NCBI GenBank assembly: GCA_964444365.1
Contig: CAYUHJ010000009.1
Location: 22,593 to 86,592, forward strand
Reading direction: 5' to 3'
DNA from: CAYUHJ01 sp964444365
Lineage (GTDB): Bacteria > Planctomycetota > Planctomycetia > Gemmatales > Gemmataceae
DNA length: 64,000 nucleotides
Made by a program: the position numbers and the translations under genes. Below the pieces are notes generated by a model, which was not told the origin of the DNA, searched no databases, and saw nothing but the letters and a program-made list of their open reading frames with translations. Below, in pieces: positions 17,919 through 26,296 of the stretch. The first letter of the stretch is position 1; the number at the start of each line of letters is the position of its first letter.

Positions 17919-18425
17919 ATGCGAACCGCCCTGACCCTCGCCGCCCTCGTTTTGCCCGGGGGCGGCCTGTTCGCCTCGGACCCGTGCCTCTCGGCGAAGT
18001 CGCTGTTGCGGTCGACGCAGTGCGAACTCGAATCGCTCTACACCCGCTCCGAAATGGGCACCGCCCCGACCGGCACGACCCGCGGGACCGCGATCTTTTC
18101 CCCCGGCACGCACAAGACGGTCCCCGTCTCGCGCATGATCCGCGTCCTGTGGCGCGGCAAAGAATTCCCCGACTGCGAGACGATGATCAACCGCCTGCTC
18201 TGGGGCAAGGCGATCACCGCGAAGGTGTTCGTCGGCGAAAGCTGGTACGACGGCAAGCCGTCGCTGATTTTCGACTACGCCCCCACGTCCAAGCTCTTCG
18301 GCAACGCCCGCGACGAGGTCCGCGAGATCGCCCCCGGCCTCTGGCTCGGCCTGACGTACGTCCGGAAGAAGGACGGCCGCGTCGAATTGACGAACTCCTT
18401 CGTGCTCGAAGCGACGTGCAAGTAA
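17919..18425 (+). CDS. Small secreted hypothetical protein
   Basis: 168 residues with a signal peptide (1-19, cleavage near LFASDP), then a compact domain rich in aromatic and basic residues (VSRMIRVLWRGKEF, RLLWGKAITAKVFVGESWYDG, LIFDYAPTSKLFGNARDEVREIAPGLWLG). Four Cys residues in the mature part may form disulphides. It follows the DUF1501 gene after 13 bp and is probably co-transcribed. I do not recognise a family; the pattern resembles lipocalin-like small secreted proteins only loosely. Confidence 0.75.
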   Translation: MRTALTLAALVLPGGGLFASDPCLSAKSLLRSTQCELESLYTRSEMGTAPTGTTRGTAIFSPGTHKTVPVSRMIRVLWRGKEFPDCETMINRLLWGKAITAKVFVGESWYDGKPSLIFDYAPTSKLFGNARDEVREIAPGLWLGLTYVRKKDGRVELTNSFVLEATCK

Positions 18426-18426
18426 A

Positions 18427-19491
18427 TCACCCGCCGAGGGTCACCGGCCGCCGTTCGCGGGACGAGGCGTAAATCGCCGTGAAGAGTTCGACCACGGCTC
18501 GACCGTCGGCCCCGGTCACGGCCGGCGGCCGGCCGGCGCGGATGGCCCCGAAAAAGTCTGCGAACTGTAGCGCGTGATAGTGGACCGTGCCGTCCACCTT
18601 CGCGAACCGCTCGGCGTCGTCGGTGCGGAATCTCGCGAGCAACTCTTCTTCGCCCGGCACCGTCCACACGTCGTTCAGCGGCGGCTCGGCGATGCCGGAC
18701 ATCCCCGCGATGAACGTCGCCCCGCGGTCCGTCTCGACGCCGACCGACGCCCCGTTCGTGCCGTGGACGTGGACCTTCGAGTAAATCCCCGGCTTCTGCG
18801 ACACGGACGCGACGACCGACCCGAGTCCGCCGTTCCGGAATCGGATCGCGGCGACGGCGGTGTCCTCCACCTCCACCGCGGGGTGGTTGAGGTTCGCCCA
18901 GTAGCCGGTCACCTCCGCGGCCGGCCCCAGGAACCAGAGCAGCGTGTCGAGGTGGTGCGACGACTGGTTCGCGAGCACCCCGCCGCCCTCGGTGTCCCAC
19001 CGGCCGCGCCACGGGTCGGACCGGTAGTAACTCGGGTCGCGCCACGAGTACATCTGAAACGTGCCGAGGCACGGGGTGCCGATCTTCCCGGCGTCGATCG
19101 CGTCTTTCACCCGGCGGACCGGCTCGAAGAACCGCCGCTGGCTGACCACGCCGAGGGTAACCCCGGACCGGGCGGCCGCGGCGAGCATCGCGTCGCAGTC
19201 GGCCAGCGACGACGCCATCGGCTTCTCGGTGAGGACGTGAACCCCCGCCTCGGCGGCGACGATCGCGGGCTCGGCGTGCAGCGGGTGCGGCGTCCCGATG
19301 ACGACGGCGTCGACTTCGCGGACCAGCGCGCGGACGTCGGTGAACGGTTGGACGCGAAACTTCGCGGCGAACGCTTCCGCCCGCGACCGGTCGGCGTCGC
19401 ACGCCCCGGCGAACGAAACGTCCGGCAGCGAGGCGAGCGCCGCCGCGTGGATCGTGCCGACTTTCCCGCACCCGACAATTCCGACCCGCAT
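18427..19491 (-). CDS. Gfo/Idh/MocA-family NAD(P)-dependent oxidoreductase
   Basis: 354-residue dehydrogenase with an N-terminal Rossmann fold (GIVGCGKVGTIHAAAL at 4-19) and the family motif EKPMASSLADCD near 90 that holds the catalytic Lys. The C-terminal alpha/beta domain includes DTEGGGVLANQSSHHLD with the His expected in the active site. Substrates of the family are sugars, inositols and derived alcohols; the specific one cannot be assigned. It is convergent with the small secreted gene (1 bp apart). Confidence 0.92.
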   Translation of the reverse strand: MRVGIVGCGKVGTIHAAALASLPDVSFAGACDADRSRAEAFAAKFRVQPFTDVRALVREVDAVVIGTPHPLHAEPAIVAAEAGVHVLTEKPMASSLADCDAMLAAAARSGVTLGVVSQRRFFEPVRRVKDAIDAGKIGTPCLGTFQMYSWRDPSYYRSDPWRGRWDTEGGGVLANQSSHHLDTLLWFLGPAAEVTGYWANLNHPAVEVEDTAVAAIRFRNGGLGSVVASVSQKPGIYSKVHVHGTNGASVGVETDRGATFIAGMSGIAEPPLNDVWTVPGEEELLARFRTDDAERFAKVDGTVHYHALQFADFFGAIRAGRPPAVTGADGRAVVELFTAIYASSRERRPVTLGG

Positions 19492-19534
19492 GGCGGCCTC
19501 CGAAACGGCGTGAGATCCGAGCAGTTCCGTCCGG

Positions 19535-20419
19535 TCAACTCGCCAGGATCCTGCGGATCCGCCGCAGGGGCATCGCGTACTCGTCCCAGGACAACCCGTC
19601 CACGGTCGCGGTCGGCTTCCCGGTCACGCCGTCCACGAGCGGCCCCTCGCGGACCATGACTTCGAGGATCTCCCGCTCGCGGTCCGGGTCGAACAGGTCC
19701 GGCGGCGGCGTCTTCCCCCGCAGCACGTACACCCCGGCCGCGAGCGCGTACGCCCCCCAGTTGCTGACACCGGCGACGATCAGGAAGTCGGTCGCGACCC
19801 GGCAATGGATGAGGTCGCCGTTCGGGACATTCTCTGCGACGAGGTCGTGCGGCAACTTGCCCATGCCGATCTCGTTGCCGCCGTCACCGATGCCGATGGT
19901 GTGGTGAAGGTGTTGAAACTTGTCCGCCACCATTTGCTTTCGTTTCGGCGGCGTTCGAGTCAATCTCGTGTCGTGATGTTCGGTAATGTCGCGACCGCGC
20001 ATGCTGTAGTGCCGGCCGCCCGCAGCGGGGCCACTCCGTTCAATTGCGATCGACACGTAGTGGCTATCCGGCCCAACGTCGATCATTGGGAGATCACAAA
20101 ACCGATGGGCACATTGCAGGACGCGAGCCAATTCCGGCTCGGCGAAAAAACCCGCCAACACTTCCACGCCGCATGCTTGGAATGCCCGTCGAAGGAAAAT
20201 GTCCCCGAGCGGCCCGTCCGTTTCGAACGCCGGGGGACTTGCCGACGGGACATAGAACCCGGTCGAGATTGTCACAACAGCGCACGGATCGTCGGCAATA
20301 CTCCGACACGCCGTCGCGAAGTCGGCCGCGCACACCGGAAACAGCTTCGCCAGCCCGCGGTTGCCGGGGTCCACCTGCACGGCCGCCAGAATCGCGGCGA
20401 GTTTCTCGTCGGTCGTCAT
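19535..20419 (-). CDS. D-glutamate cyclase-like (DUF4392) protein
   Basis: 294 residues matching the DUF4392 / D-glutamate cyclase C-terminal family, which in mammals (DGLUCY) converts D-glutamate to 5-oxo-D-proline. Landmarks are ISTGFYVPSASPPAFETDGPLG near 50, the glycine-rich GIGDGGNEIGMGK near 178 and SNWGAYALAAG near 222. The mammalian enzyme has an extra N-terminal domain that is missing here, so the bacterial protein is the stand-alone form. D-amino acid salvage from peptidoglycan would make sense in a planctomycete, but this is inference. It lies 43 bp upstream of the Gfo/Idh gene on the same strand. Confidence 0.82.
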   Translation of the reverse strand: MTTDEKLAAILAAVQVDPGNRGLAKLFPVCAADFATACRSIADDPCAVVTISTGFYVPSASPPAFETDGPLGDIFLRRAFQACGVEVLAGFFAEPELARVLQCAHRFCDLPMIDVGPDSHYVSIAIERSGPAAGGRHYSMRGRDITEHHDTRLTRTPPKRKQMVADKFQHLHHTIGIGDGGNEIGMGKLPHDLVAENVPNGDLIHCRVATDFLIVAGVSNWGAYALAAGVYVLRGKTPPPDLFDPDREREILEVMVREGPLVDGVTGKPTATVDGLSWDEYAMPLRRIRRILAS

Positions 20420-20432
20420 GTCGCGACCTTCT

Positions 20433-20548
20433 TTCTCCCCTCTCCCCGCTGGGAAGAGGGGCCGGGGGTGAGGGGATTCCTTCAGCCCGCATCAGCGATT
20501 GCGAATGGGTGAAGCCCAACCCCTCACCCCCGTGGGGAGAGGGGGGAC
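20433..20548. repeat. Inverted pair of C/G-rich intergenic repeats
   Basis: CCCCTCTCCCCGCTGGGAAG near 20437 with GGGGGTGAGGGG near 20463 faces an inverted copy, CCCCTCACCCCCGTGGGGAG near 20520. This type of repeat is widespread between genes of GC-rich bacteria and yields spurious ORFs containing PAPLPSGERGE-like strings. It separates the cyclase gene from the membrane protein gene and could fold into stable hairpins that end transcription. Confidence 0.7.
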
Positions 20549-20552
20549 CGGA

Positions 20553-21434
20553 TTACATCGTCAGGTACACCCATGTCCCGAAGCCGACGGCCACGAGGCC
20601 GGACAGGCCGGCGACCAGCCACAGGGCGCTCTTCCGCTTGCGGGCCAACCCCAGCGAGGCCAAGGTCGCCCCGACCTGAGCGGCGAGCATCGCGTAGAAG
20701 AAGTTCTCGCTCCGGGTGCGGTGTCGCACGGACTCGCCGACGGCCTTTCTCACCCGCAACTCGTAGAAACAGCCGACCCACTGGTTCATCGTCGCCTGCG
20801 CCCGGTAGCGGTTATAGTCCGCCTCGAATCGGGCCGCCTGGGCGAGGTTCGCATCGGCAATCGCCTTCGCGTCGCCGGTGGATTGTGCGGCCGCGGTGGT
20901 CGCCTCGCGTGCCCGCTTCTCCGCCTCGGCCACCTCGGTGTCCCACGCGGTTTCGACTTCGTAGGCCGACCGCTCGGCCGATGCAATCGTCTGCTCGATG
21001 GAGTCAAAACGCAGTTCCCGCGCCAGCTGGACGCCTTCCTCCTCGGACTTCTTGTCGCGAATCGCGTTCAAGACCGCGGCGATTTTCGCGTCCGCAACGG
21101 GCGGCTCCTCCCCGCCGCCGAGCCAACGACCCACCTTCCGAACGACCTCCGGCGGCGGCGTTCGCGGAAGCTCCTGTCCCGTGCGATACCCCGCCATCGC
21201 CCGGAGTTGAACCGCCGTCGTTTGCACGATCAGCGACCGGTCCCGCTTGAAGCCGGCGAGCGTCCACTGGTCGTTCGCCTTCGCCTGGTCCTGGGCGGCG
21301 GCGCTGCGCCAGTACATCGCCCGCGTCATCTCGGAGGTGCTCATCCCGGCGAACGCCGTCGCGATGGCCGTGAGCGCGATCGGCAGAGCGGCACCGATTT
21401 TCTCGGCCAAGGAACTCGGCGACTCGTCCGTCAT
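20553..21434 (-). CDS. Membrane protein, DUF4337-like
   Basis: 293 residues with a hydrophobic segment near the N-terminus (about 12-32, ALPIALTAIATAFAGM) and two near the C-terminus (about 245-292), flanking a large helical, probably coiled-coil domain. The stretch RSAAAQDQAKANDQWTLAGF recalls the DUF4337 family (small membrane proteins with a similar AxxNDQW pattern), but this protein is longer. Role unknown. It follows sthA by 27 bp on the same strand and is likely co-transcribed with it. Confidence 0.65.
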   Translation of the reverse strand: MTDESPSSLAEKIGAALPIALTAIATAFAGMSTSEMTRAMYWRSAAAQDQAKANDQWTLAGFKRDRSLIVQTTAVQLRAMAGYRTGQELPRTPPPEVVRKVGRWLGGGEEPPVADAKIAAVLNAIRDKKSEEEGVQLARELRFDSIEQTIASAERSAYEVETAWDTEVAEAEKRAREATTAAAQSTGDAKAIADANLAQAARFEADYNRYRAQATMNQWVGCFYELRVRKAVGESVRHRTRSENFFYAMLAAQVGATLASLGLARKRKSALWLVAGLSGLVAVGFGTWVYLTM

Positions 21435-21461
21435 CGGGCGACCTCCGGGGGAGAAACCGGG

Positions 21462-22916
21462 TCAGTCCTTCGCCACGCCCGGCACCGGAACCGGCACCGC
21501 GTCGAGCGAGCCGTACCGCGCGATGACCGCGTCGAACGCGGCCCACTTGTACATCCAGCCCAGGGTGGGGTAGTTGAAGCAGGTGTGCAGCAGCAGGTCC
21601 GCCGCGCCGCCGGCCCGCATCACCATCAGCCCGATGTGGACCATTTCCGTCGCCTGCTCGCCGATGACGTGGACGCCGACCAGTTTCATGTCCTCGGCCC
21701 GGAAGAGGAGCTTCAAGAACCCCTTGGAATCGCCGATGATCTTGCCCCGGGCGTTCTCGGCGTAGTCCCCGCGGCCGACGACGTAGGGGATGCCCTGCGA
21801 CTTCAGCGAACCCTCCGTCTCGCCGACCATCGCCGCCTCCGGGATGGTGTAGATGCCTGTCGGGAGCAGCAGCGGCATCCGGCTCAGGACCGTCGACCCG
21901 CAGGCGTGGCTCGCGGCGATGCGGCCCTGTTCCGCACTCGTCGACGCGAGGGCCGGGAACCCGATCACGTCCCCGACGGCGTACACGTGCGGGACGTTGG
22001 TCTGGAAGTGTTCGTTCACGGGGATCAGGCCGCGCTTGCCGATCAACAGCCCGGCCGCGTCCGGGTTCAGTTCCGCGGTCTTGCTCTCCCGCCCCGCCGC
22101 GACCAGAACGGCGTCCGCCTCCAGGACGGCCCCGGAGGACATCGTCAGCCGGAGGTTTGCGCTGTCGTCCGCGGGCACGTCGCAGTGGGTGACCGTTTCC
22201 TTCCAGTGGAAGGTGATGCCGAGGTCCGTCATCGCCTCCGCCAGGGCGAGCGAGATCTGGAGGTCCAGGAACGGCAGCAAGGTGTCCCGACCGTCGATGA
22301 CGTGGACCTGGCAACCGAGCGTGGCGAAGGTGCAGGCGTACTCGCTGCCGATGACCCCGGCCCCGATCACCGCGAGGGACTTCGGGATCTCGTGGAGTTC
22401 GACGACTTCGTCCGAATCCAGCACGCGCGGGTGCTCGAACGGGAAGAGCGCCGGCCGGCTGGGCGTGGACCCGATCGCGAGGATGACGCGGTCCGCCGTC
22501 AGGACCTGGTCCGGTTGCTTGTTCGGGTGCGAGACGCGGATCGTGTGGGGGTCGACGAACTCCGCCGAGCCGTGGACGACCGGCACCGCACTGCGGTCGA
22601 GCCGGCCGAGGATCTGCGTCTGTTCGGACGACTTCACCACCCGCTCGTGGGACATCAGGTCCGCGACGGTCGCCTCCCGGCGGATCGAGAGGTCGACCCC
22701 GTACAGCCGCCGGGACCGCAGCCCGGACAGGGCCAGGGCGGTCTCGCGGAGGGTCTTGCTGGGCAGGGTGCCGGTGTTCGCGCCGGCCCCGCCGACGGCG
22801 GCCGACTTCTCGACGACCACGACCTTCTTGCCGAACATCGCGGCGGTGAGGGCGGCGTTCACCCCGGCGGGGCCGGCCCCGATCACGATCACGTCGTACT
22901 GTCTGGGTTCCGTCAT
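21462..22916 (-). CDS. sthA: Soluble pyridine nucleotide transhydrogenase
   Basis: 484-residue flavoprotein that moves hydride between NADPH and NAD. Domains in order: FAD Rossmann motif GAGPAGVNAALTAA at 12-25, NAD(P) Rossmann motif GAGVIGSEYACTFATLG near 185, second FAD motif YAVGDVIGFPALAS near 312, and the dimerisation domain. The redox-active disulphide of related lipoamide dehydrogenases is absent: the site reads GAGANTGTLPSKTLRE, as expected for the SthA branch, which supports this call over a disulphide reductase. Start ATG at 22916. Confidence 0.92.
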   Translation of the reverse strand: MTEPRQYDVIVIGAGPAGVNAALTAAMFGKKVVVVEKSAAVGGAGANTGTLPSKTLRETALALSGLRSRRLYGVDLSIRREATVADLMSHERVVKSSEQTQILGRLDRSAVPVVHGSAEFVDPHTIRVSHPNKQPDQVLTADRVILAIGSTPSRPALFPFEHPRVLDSDEVVELHEIPKSLAVIGAGVIGSEYACTFATLGCQVHVIDGRDTLLPFLDLQISLALAEAMTDLGITFHWKETVTHCDVPADDSANLRLTMSSGAVLEADAVLVAAGRESKTAELNPDAAGLLIGKRGLIPVNEHFQTNVPHVYAVGDVIGFPALASTSAEQGRIAASHACGSTVLSRMPLLLPTGIYTIPEAAMVGETEGSLKSQGIPYVVGRGDYAENARGKIIGDSKGFLKLLFRAEDMKLVGVHVIGEQATEMVHIGLMVMRAGGAADLLLHTCFNYPTLGWMYKWAAFDAVIARYGSLDAVPVPVPGVAKD

Positions 22917-23113
22917 CGAACCTCTCCGCGGTGGGGCCTCCCGCTCAGGATATGCGAACGCGGGCGGGTCGTGACGGTCGTGCCGCGCCCGAAGTCCGGC
23001 GGGGCGGCTCCGGGTGCCGGAATCTGGGGCAAGTTGCGACTTCCGGACCCGATCCCTACTGCGGGGCCGCCGAGAGTGCCCCGCACGAAAACCCTCGGGA
23101 CCGGGAGCCAGCC

Positions 23114-23875
23114 ATGAACCGCACCGTCGTCGCCGCTGTCGTCGTCGGCCTCTTCGCCCCGGCCGCCCCCGCGGTCGACCTGGGCCTCGGCATCTTCAAG
23201 CGGAAGCCGAAGAACGACACGGCCGAGCGGGTCAAGCAACTCGTCGCCACCCTGCAAAGCGACCCGGACGAAAAGAAGCGGACCGCCGCCGTCGAGGAAT
23301 TGAAGGGGCTCGACCCCCGGCAGCACGCGGACGTGATCCCCGCGCTGCTCGGGTCGCTGCAGAAAGACCCCGCCCCGGCCGTCCGCGCGGACGCGGCGGA
23401 AGCCCTCGGCAAGATCAAGCCGGTGACGCAGCCGGTCGCCCTCGCACTCGAAGCGGTGCAGGCGAACGACCCGACCCCGGCCGTCCGCGACGCGGCGAAG
23501 TCGGCGCTGTTCCAGTACCACCTGAACGGCTATCGCTCGGCGAACGCCGCGCCGACGGGGACGGCCCAGTCGAGCGAGCCGCCGTTCGCCGCGCCGCGGC
23601 CGGTGCTCAAGACGATCCCGTCGAACCCGCTGCCGGTCGCGACGGAGACGGGGTTCAAGCCGATCGCGAACGGGGTGGGGAAGGGGGTGTTCGCGAATCA
23701 AACGGCCGAGCCGCCGCTGGCCAAGCCGAAGGCGGAGCCGAAACCCGCGGTCGCTCCGCCGGCCCCCGCCCCCAACCCGGCCCCCGTTCCGGCGAACCCG
23801 CCGACGATCGCCGTCCCGCCGCTGCCCCCGACGATCACCCCGCCGCCGCTGGCGACGCCGGGCAGCGGGTTCTAG
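23114..23875 (+). CDS. Exported HEAT-repeat protein with Pro-rich tail
   Basis: 253 residues. A signal peptide covers 1-20 (VVVGLFAPAAPAV). Two or three HEAT-type helical repeats follow at about 35-140 (RTAAVEELKGLDPRQHADVIPALLGSLQKD, VRADAAEALGKIKP, VRDAAKSALFQ), then a low-complexity tail rich in Pro and Ala (160-253). HEAT repeats scaffold protein contacts; the tail may span or bind the envelope. The ATG at 23114 has a GGGAG ribosome site and gives the signal peptide; the longer ORF does not look coding. Convergent with the kinase gene, 4 bp apart. Confidence 0.82.
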   Translation: MNRTVVAAVVVGLFAPAAPAVDLGLGIFKRKPKNDTAERVKQLVATLQSDPDEKKRTAAVEELKGLDPRQHADVIPALLGSLQKDPAPAVRADAAEALGKIKPVTQPVALALEAVQANDPTPAVRDAAKSALFQYHLNGYRSANAAPTGTAQSSEPPFAAPRPVLKTIPSNPLPVATETGFKPIANGVGKGVFANQTAEPPLAKPKAEPKPAVAPPAPAPNPAPVPANPPTIAVPPLPPTITPPPLATPGSGF

Positions 23876-23879
23876 CCGC

Positions 23880-25595
23880 TCAATTCTGTTGCCCGCCGTC
23901 GTAGACGAGGAGGGTGTCCGCCTCCGTCCGGGCCGCGAGCCAGCGGCCGTCGTGGCTGAAGTGGAGGCCGATGACCTTCACGCCGCCGGGCACGGGGAGG
24001 CGGATCAGCAACCGGCCGTCGTCGTCGTGGACGGCTAGGCCGCCCTCCGGGCCGACCACGACGCGGCGGCGGCGGTCGGGGGATATCGCTTCCGACCCCC
24101 GGCCGGGGGTGGGGAAGTCGAACCCGTGGCCCGTCGCTTCGTGCTTTTGCAGTTCCACCCGAGCGGGGCCGCCGGTGCGAACGGAGTTCGCGAGATAGTT
24201 CCACTCCCAGCCCCGTTCCTCGGACTGACAGGCGGCGAGCCACTCGTTCGCTTCGGCGAGTCGGTTGCCCGCCGCCGCACGGTCCACGAGCGCGACACGG
24301 GCGGCGTACAAGTCCTGGCCCATCTCTTCGGACTCGTGGCGGAGTCGGGCGACGTCACGGGCGGCCGTCGCGAGTTCGCTCCGCGCGACGAGCCAGCCCC
24401 CGGCGACCAAGGAGACCCCGGCCGCCGCGAGCGAACCCCCGAGGATCCAGCCGGCGGCGCGGGCGGGGTGACGGCGGGCGCGGTCGACCTGGCGGAACAA
24501 CCACAACCGCGGCCGGGCGAGCACCGGCTTCCCGGCGAGAAACCGGTCCAGGTCGTCGCGGAGATCGCCCGCCGACGGGTAACGGCTGCGCGGGTCTTTT
24601 TCCAGGCACTTGAGACTGATCGCGCACAGCTCGGGGGGGAGCCCGAGCCGCAACCGCGAGGGGGGGACGGGGTCGGCCGCCCGGACTTGCTGCAGGGTCA
24701 GACTCCGCGTCATGGCGGTAAACGGCGGCCGGCCGGTGAGCACTTCGTAAAGCGTGGCCCCGAGCGCCCAGATGTCCGTCGCCGGGCCGATGAGGTCGCC
24801 GCGGCCGGCGGCTTGTTCGGGGGACATGAACTCCGGCGTGCCGAGGACTTCCCCGGACGCGGTCCGGCGGTCGTCGTCCAGGAAGCGGGCGAGGCCGAAG
24901 TCGGCGATCTTCGGCACCTGTCCACCGTCCGCAGTAAGCAGCACGTTCCCGGGCTTCAAGTCCCGGTGGACGATGCCCAGTTTGTGCGCGGCCGCCGTGG
25001 CGTCGGCGAGGGTCCGAACGAGCTTCGCGGCGGGTTCGGGGTCCCACGGGCCGGCCCGGAGGCTCTGCCGCAGGTTCCCCCCGGCGACGTACTCCATGAC
25101 CAGAAACGGCCGGCCGGCGGCGTCCCCGGCGTGGAAGAGCTGGACCACGTTCGGGTGCTGGAGCGCGGCGAGGGCACGGGCTTCTGTCAGGAACCGGGCC
25201 AACCGATCGCCGTCCGGGGCCACCTCCGGCGGCAGCATCTTGACCGCGACCGTGCGGCCGACCGTCGTGTCGCGGCCCCGGTACACGACCCCCATCCCGC
25301 CGCGGGCGATTTCGGCTTCGATGTCGTAGCCGGGCAACACGAGGCCGGGGTCGGGGCGGCCGGTGACGGTGTACCGGACGGCGGCCTTCATGCGGTCCAG
25401 GAACCACGGGTTCGGGTCGCCGGCGGCGGGCGGCCGGGACGACAGCCCCTTGAAGCTCACGGGGCCGTCCGTCAGTTCCAGCTTCCGCTGGCACGACGGG
25501 CACGCGGCGACGTGGGCCAGAACATCGGTCGGGATCGAGTCGAGGTCGTCGTCGAGCCGGGTGATGACCTCCTCGGGCGGGCAGTCGTCGGTCAC
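23880..25595 (-). CDS. Hanks-type Ser/Thr kinase with zinc-finger-like N-terminus and stub WD40 region
   Basis: 571 residues. The N-terminus has an anti-sigma-like HVAACPSC motif (about 27-34) that could bind zinc. The kinase domain spans about 88-350: ARGGMGVVYRG, AVKMLPPE, HRDLKPGN, DFGLARF, GTPEFMSPEQ. A membrane segment (about 380-405) and a short coiled coil follow. The last 90 residues look like the beginning of a WD40 propeller (VIGLHFSHDGRWLAART, LLVYDGG) but stop after one blade, while related Gemmata kinases carry many. The GTG start overlaps the stop of the ECF gene by four bases, so the two are translationally coupled. Confidence 0.9.
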   Translation of the reverse strand: MTDDCPPEEVITRLDDDLDSIPTDVLAHVAACPSCQRKLELTDGPVSFKGLSSRPPAAGDPNPWFLDRMKAAVRYTVTGRPDPGLVLPGYDIEAEIARGGMGVVYRGRDTTVGRTVAVKMLPPEVAPDGDRLARFLTEARALAALQHPNVVQLFHAGDAAGRPFLVMEYVAGGNLRQSLRAGPWDPEPAAKLVRTLADATAAAHKLGIVHRDLKPGNVLLTADGGQVPKIADFGLARFLDDDRRTASGEVLGTPEFMSPEQAAGRGDLIGPATDIWALGATLYEVLTGRPPFTAMTRSLTLQQVRAADPVPPSRLRLGLPPELCAISLKCLEKDPRSRYPSAGDLRDDLDRFLAGKPVLARPRLWLFRQVDRARRHPARAAGWILGGSLAAAGVSLVAGGWLVARSELATAARDVARLRHESEEMGQDLYAARVALVDRAAAGNRLAEANEWLAACQSEERGWEWNYLANSVRTGGPARVELQKHEATGHGFDFPTPGRGSEAISPDRRRRVVVGPEGGLAVHDDDGRLLIRLPVPGGVKVIGLHFSHDGRWLAARTEADTLLVYDGGQQN

Positions 25596-26209
25596 GGGGC
25601 ATCCCCCTCGGCGGGGCCGAGCAGTTTCTCGACCTCGGCCCGAATCATCCGGGCGACCTTCGAGCGCGCGACCAGTGCGGCCCCGACGTTCATGCCGACC
25701 CGCTCCGCGGCGTCCTTACCGGACAACCCTTCCACGGCCAGTAGCCGGAACGCCTCCCAGGTGTGGGGTTGGACCCGGCGGCGGACGGCGACGGCGGCGA
25801 GTTCCATCACCTCGCGGTCGGCCTCTTCTTCCATCTTGCGAACGAAGTCCTCGGCCGCGGGCGCGGACTCGAGCATCCGCCAGATGCCGCTGTCGCCGGA
25901 CCCGGTGCCGGGGCGCTTGCGGTGTTCGAGGAACCTGGCCCACGCCCGGTAGGCCACGGTCCGGAGCCACGCCCGGAAGCGGCCGTCGGGCCGGTACTGG
26001 AAGTCCCGCATTTGCTTCGCGAGTTGGAGCAGGACGCCCTGGGTCACGTCCTCGGCGTCGGCTTCCTGCAAGTTCCACCGGCGGCACCAGCGGAAGACCA
26101 TGCGGCCGTAACGGTCGACGAACGCGTCCCACGCCGCGGCGTCGGCCGGTTCCGCGGCGACCCGGCGGAGCAGGGTGGTGCTGGTGCTCTCTTCGTCGGT
26201 GTCGATCAT
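25592..26209 (-). CDS. ECF-type sigma-70 factor, coupled to a kinase
   Basis: 205 residues. Region 2 is at about 15-85 (DAFVDRYGRMVFRWCRRW, DAEDVTQGVLLQLAKQM, FRAWLRTVAYRAWARFLEHRK), and region 4 is at about 140-195 (VQPHTWEAFRLLAVEGLSGKDAAERVGMN). I start at the ATG at 26209 (MIDTDEES); the larger ORF extends 20 codons into the promoter. Its stop overlaps the GTG of the kinase with the zinc-finger-like N-terminus (GTGA), so kinase output is tied to sigma factor output. The kinase's HVAACPSC motif may act like an anti-sigma domain. Confidence 0.93.
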   Translation of the reverse strand: MIDTDEESTSTTLLRRVAAEPADAAAWDAFVDRYGRMVFRWCRRWNLQEADAEDVTQGVLLQLAKQMRDFQYRPDGRFRAWLRTVAYRAWARFLEHRKRPGTGSGDSGIWRMLESAPAAEDFVRKMEEEADREVMELAAVAVRRRVQPHTWEAFRLLAVEGLSGKDAAERVGMNVGAALVARSKVARMIRAEVEKLLGPAEGDAP

Positions 26210-26239
26210 GGGCGAGGTCGTGAGGGCGGGAACGCCGCA

Positions 26240-26269
26240 ATTATAGGACGCGGCGTTCCGAACCCCCAA
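26240..26269 (-). promoter_or_regulatory. Candidate sigma-70 promoter of the ECF/kinase operon
   Basis: Read on the minus strand: a perfect -10 box TATAAT (plus-strand 26240-26245) preceded after 18 bp by TTGGGG (26264-26269). The -10 lies about 30 bp before the ATG at 26209. This is one of the best consensus -10 elements in the window; the -35 is weak. Confidence 0.5.
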
Positions 26270-26296
26270 GCCGACCGCGATTCGCCCGAGGCGGGG

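Noticed and set aside
22590..22870. SthA as an inactive disulphide reductase because the Cys pair is missing
   Set aside because: Absence of the disulphide is normal for the transhydrogenase branch, and the NTGTLPSKT context fits it.
20499..23117. 872-residue plus-strand ORF
   Set aside because: Antisense to the membrane protein and sthA genes, whose own frames carry clear motifs.
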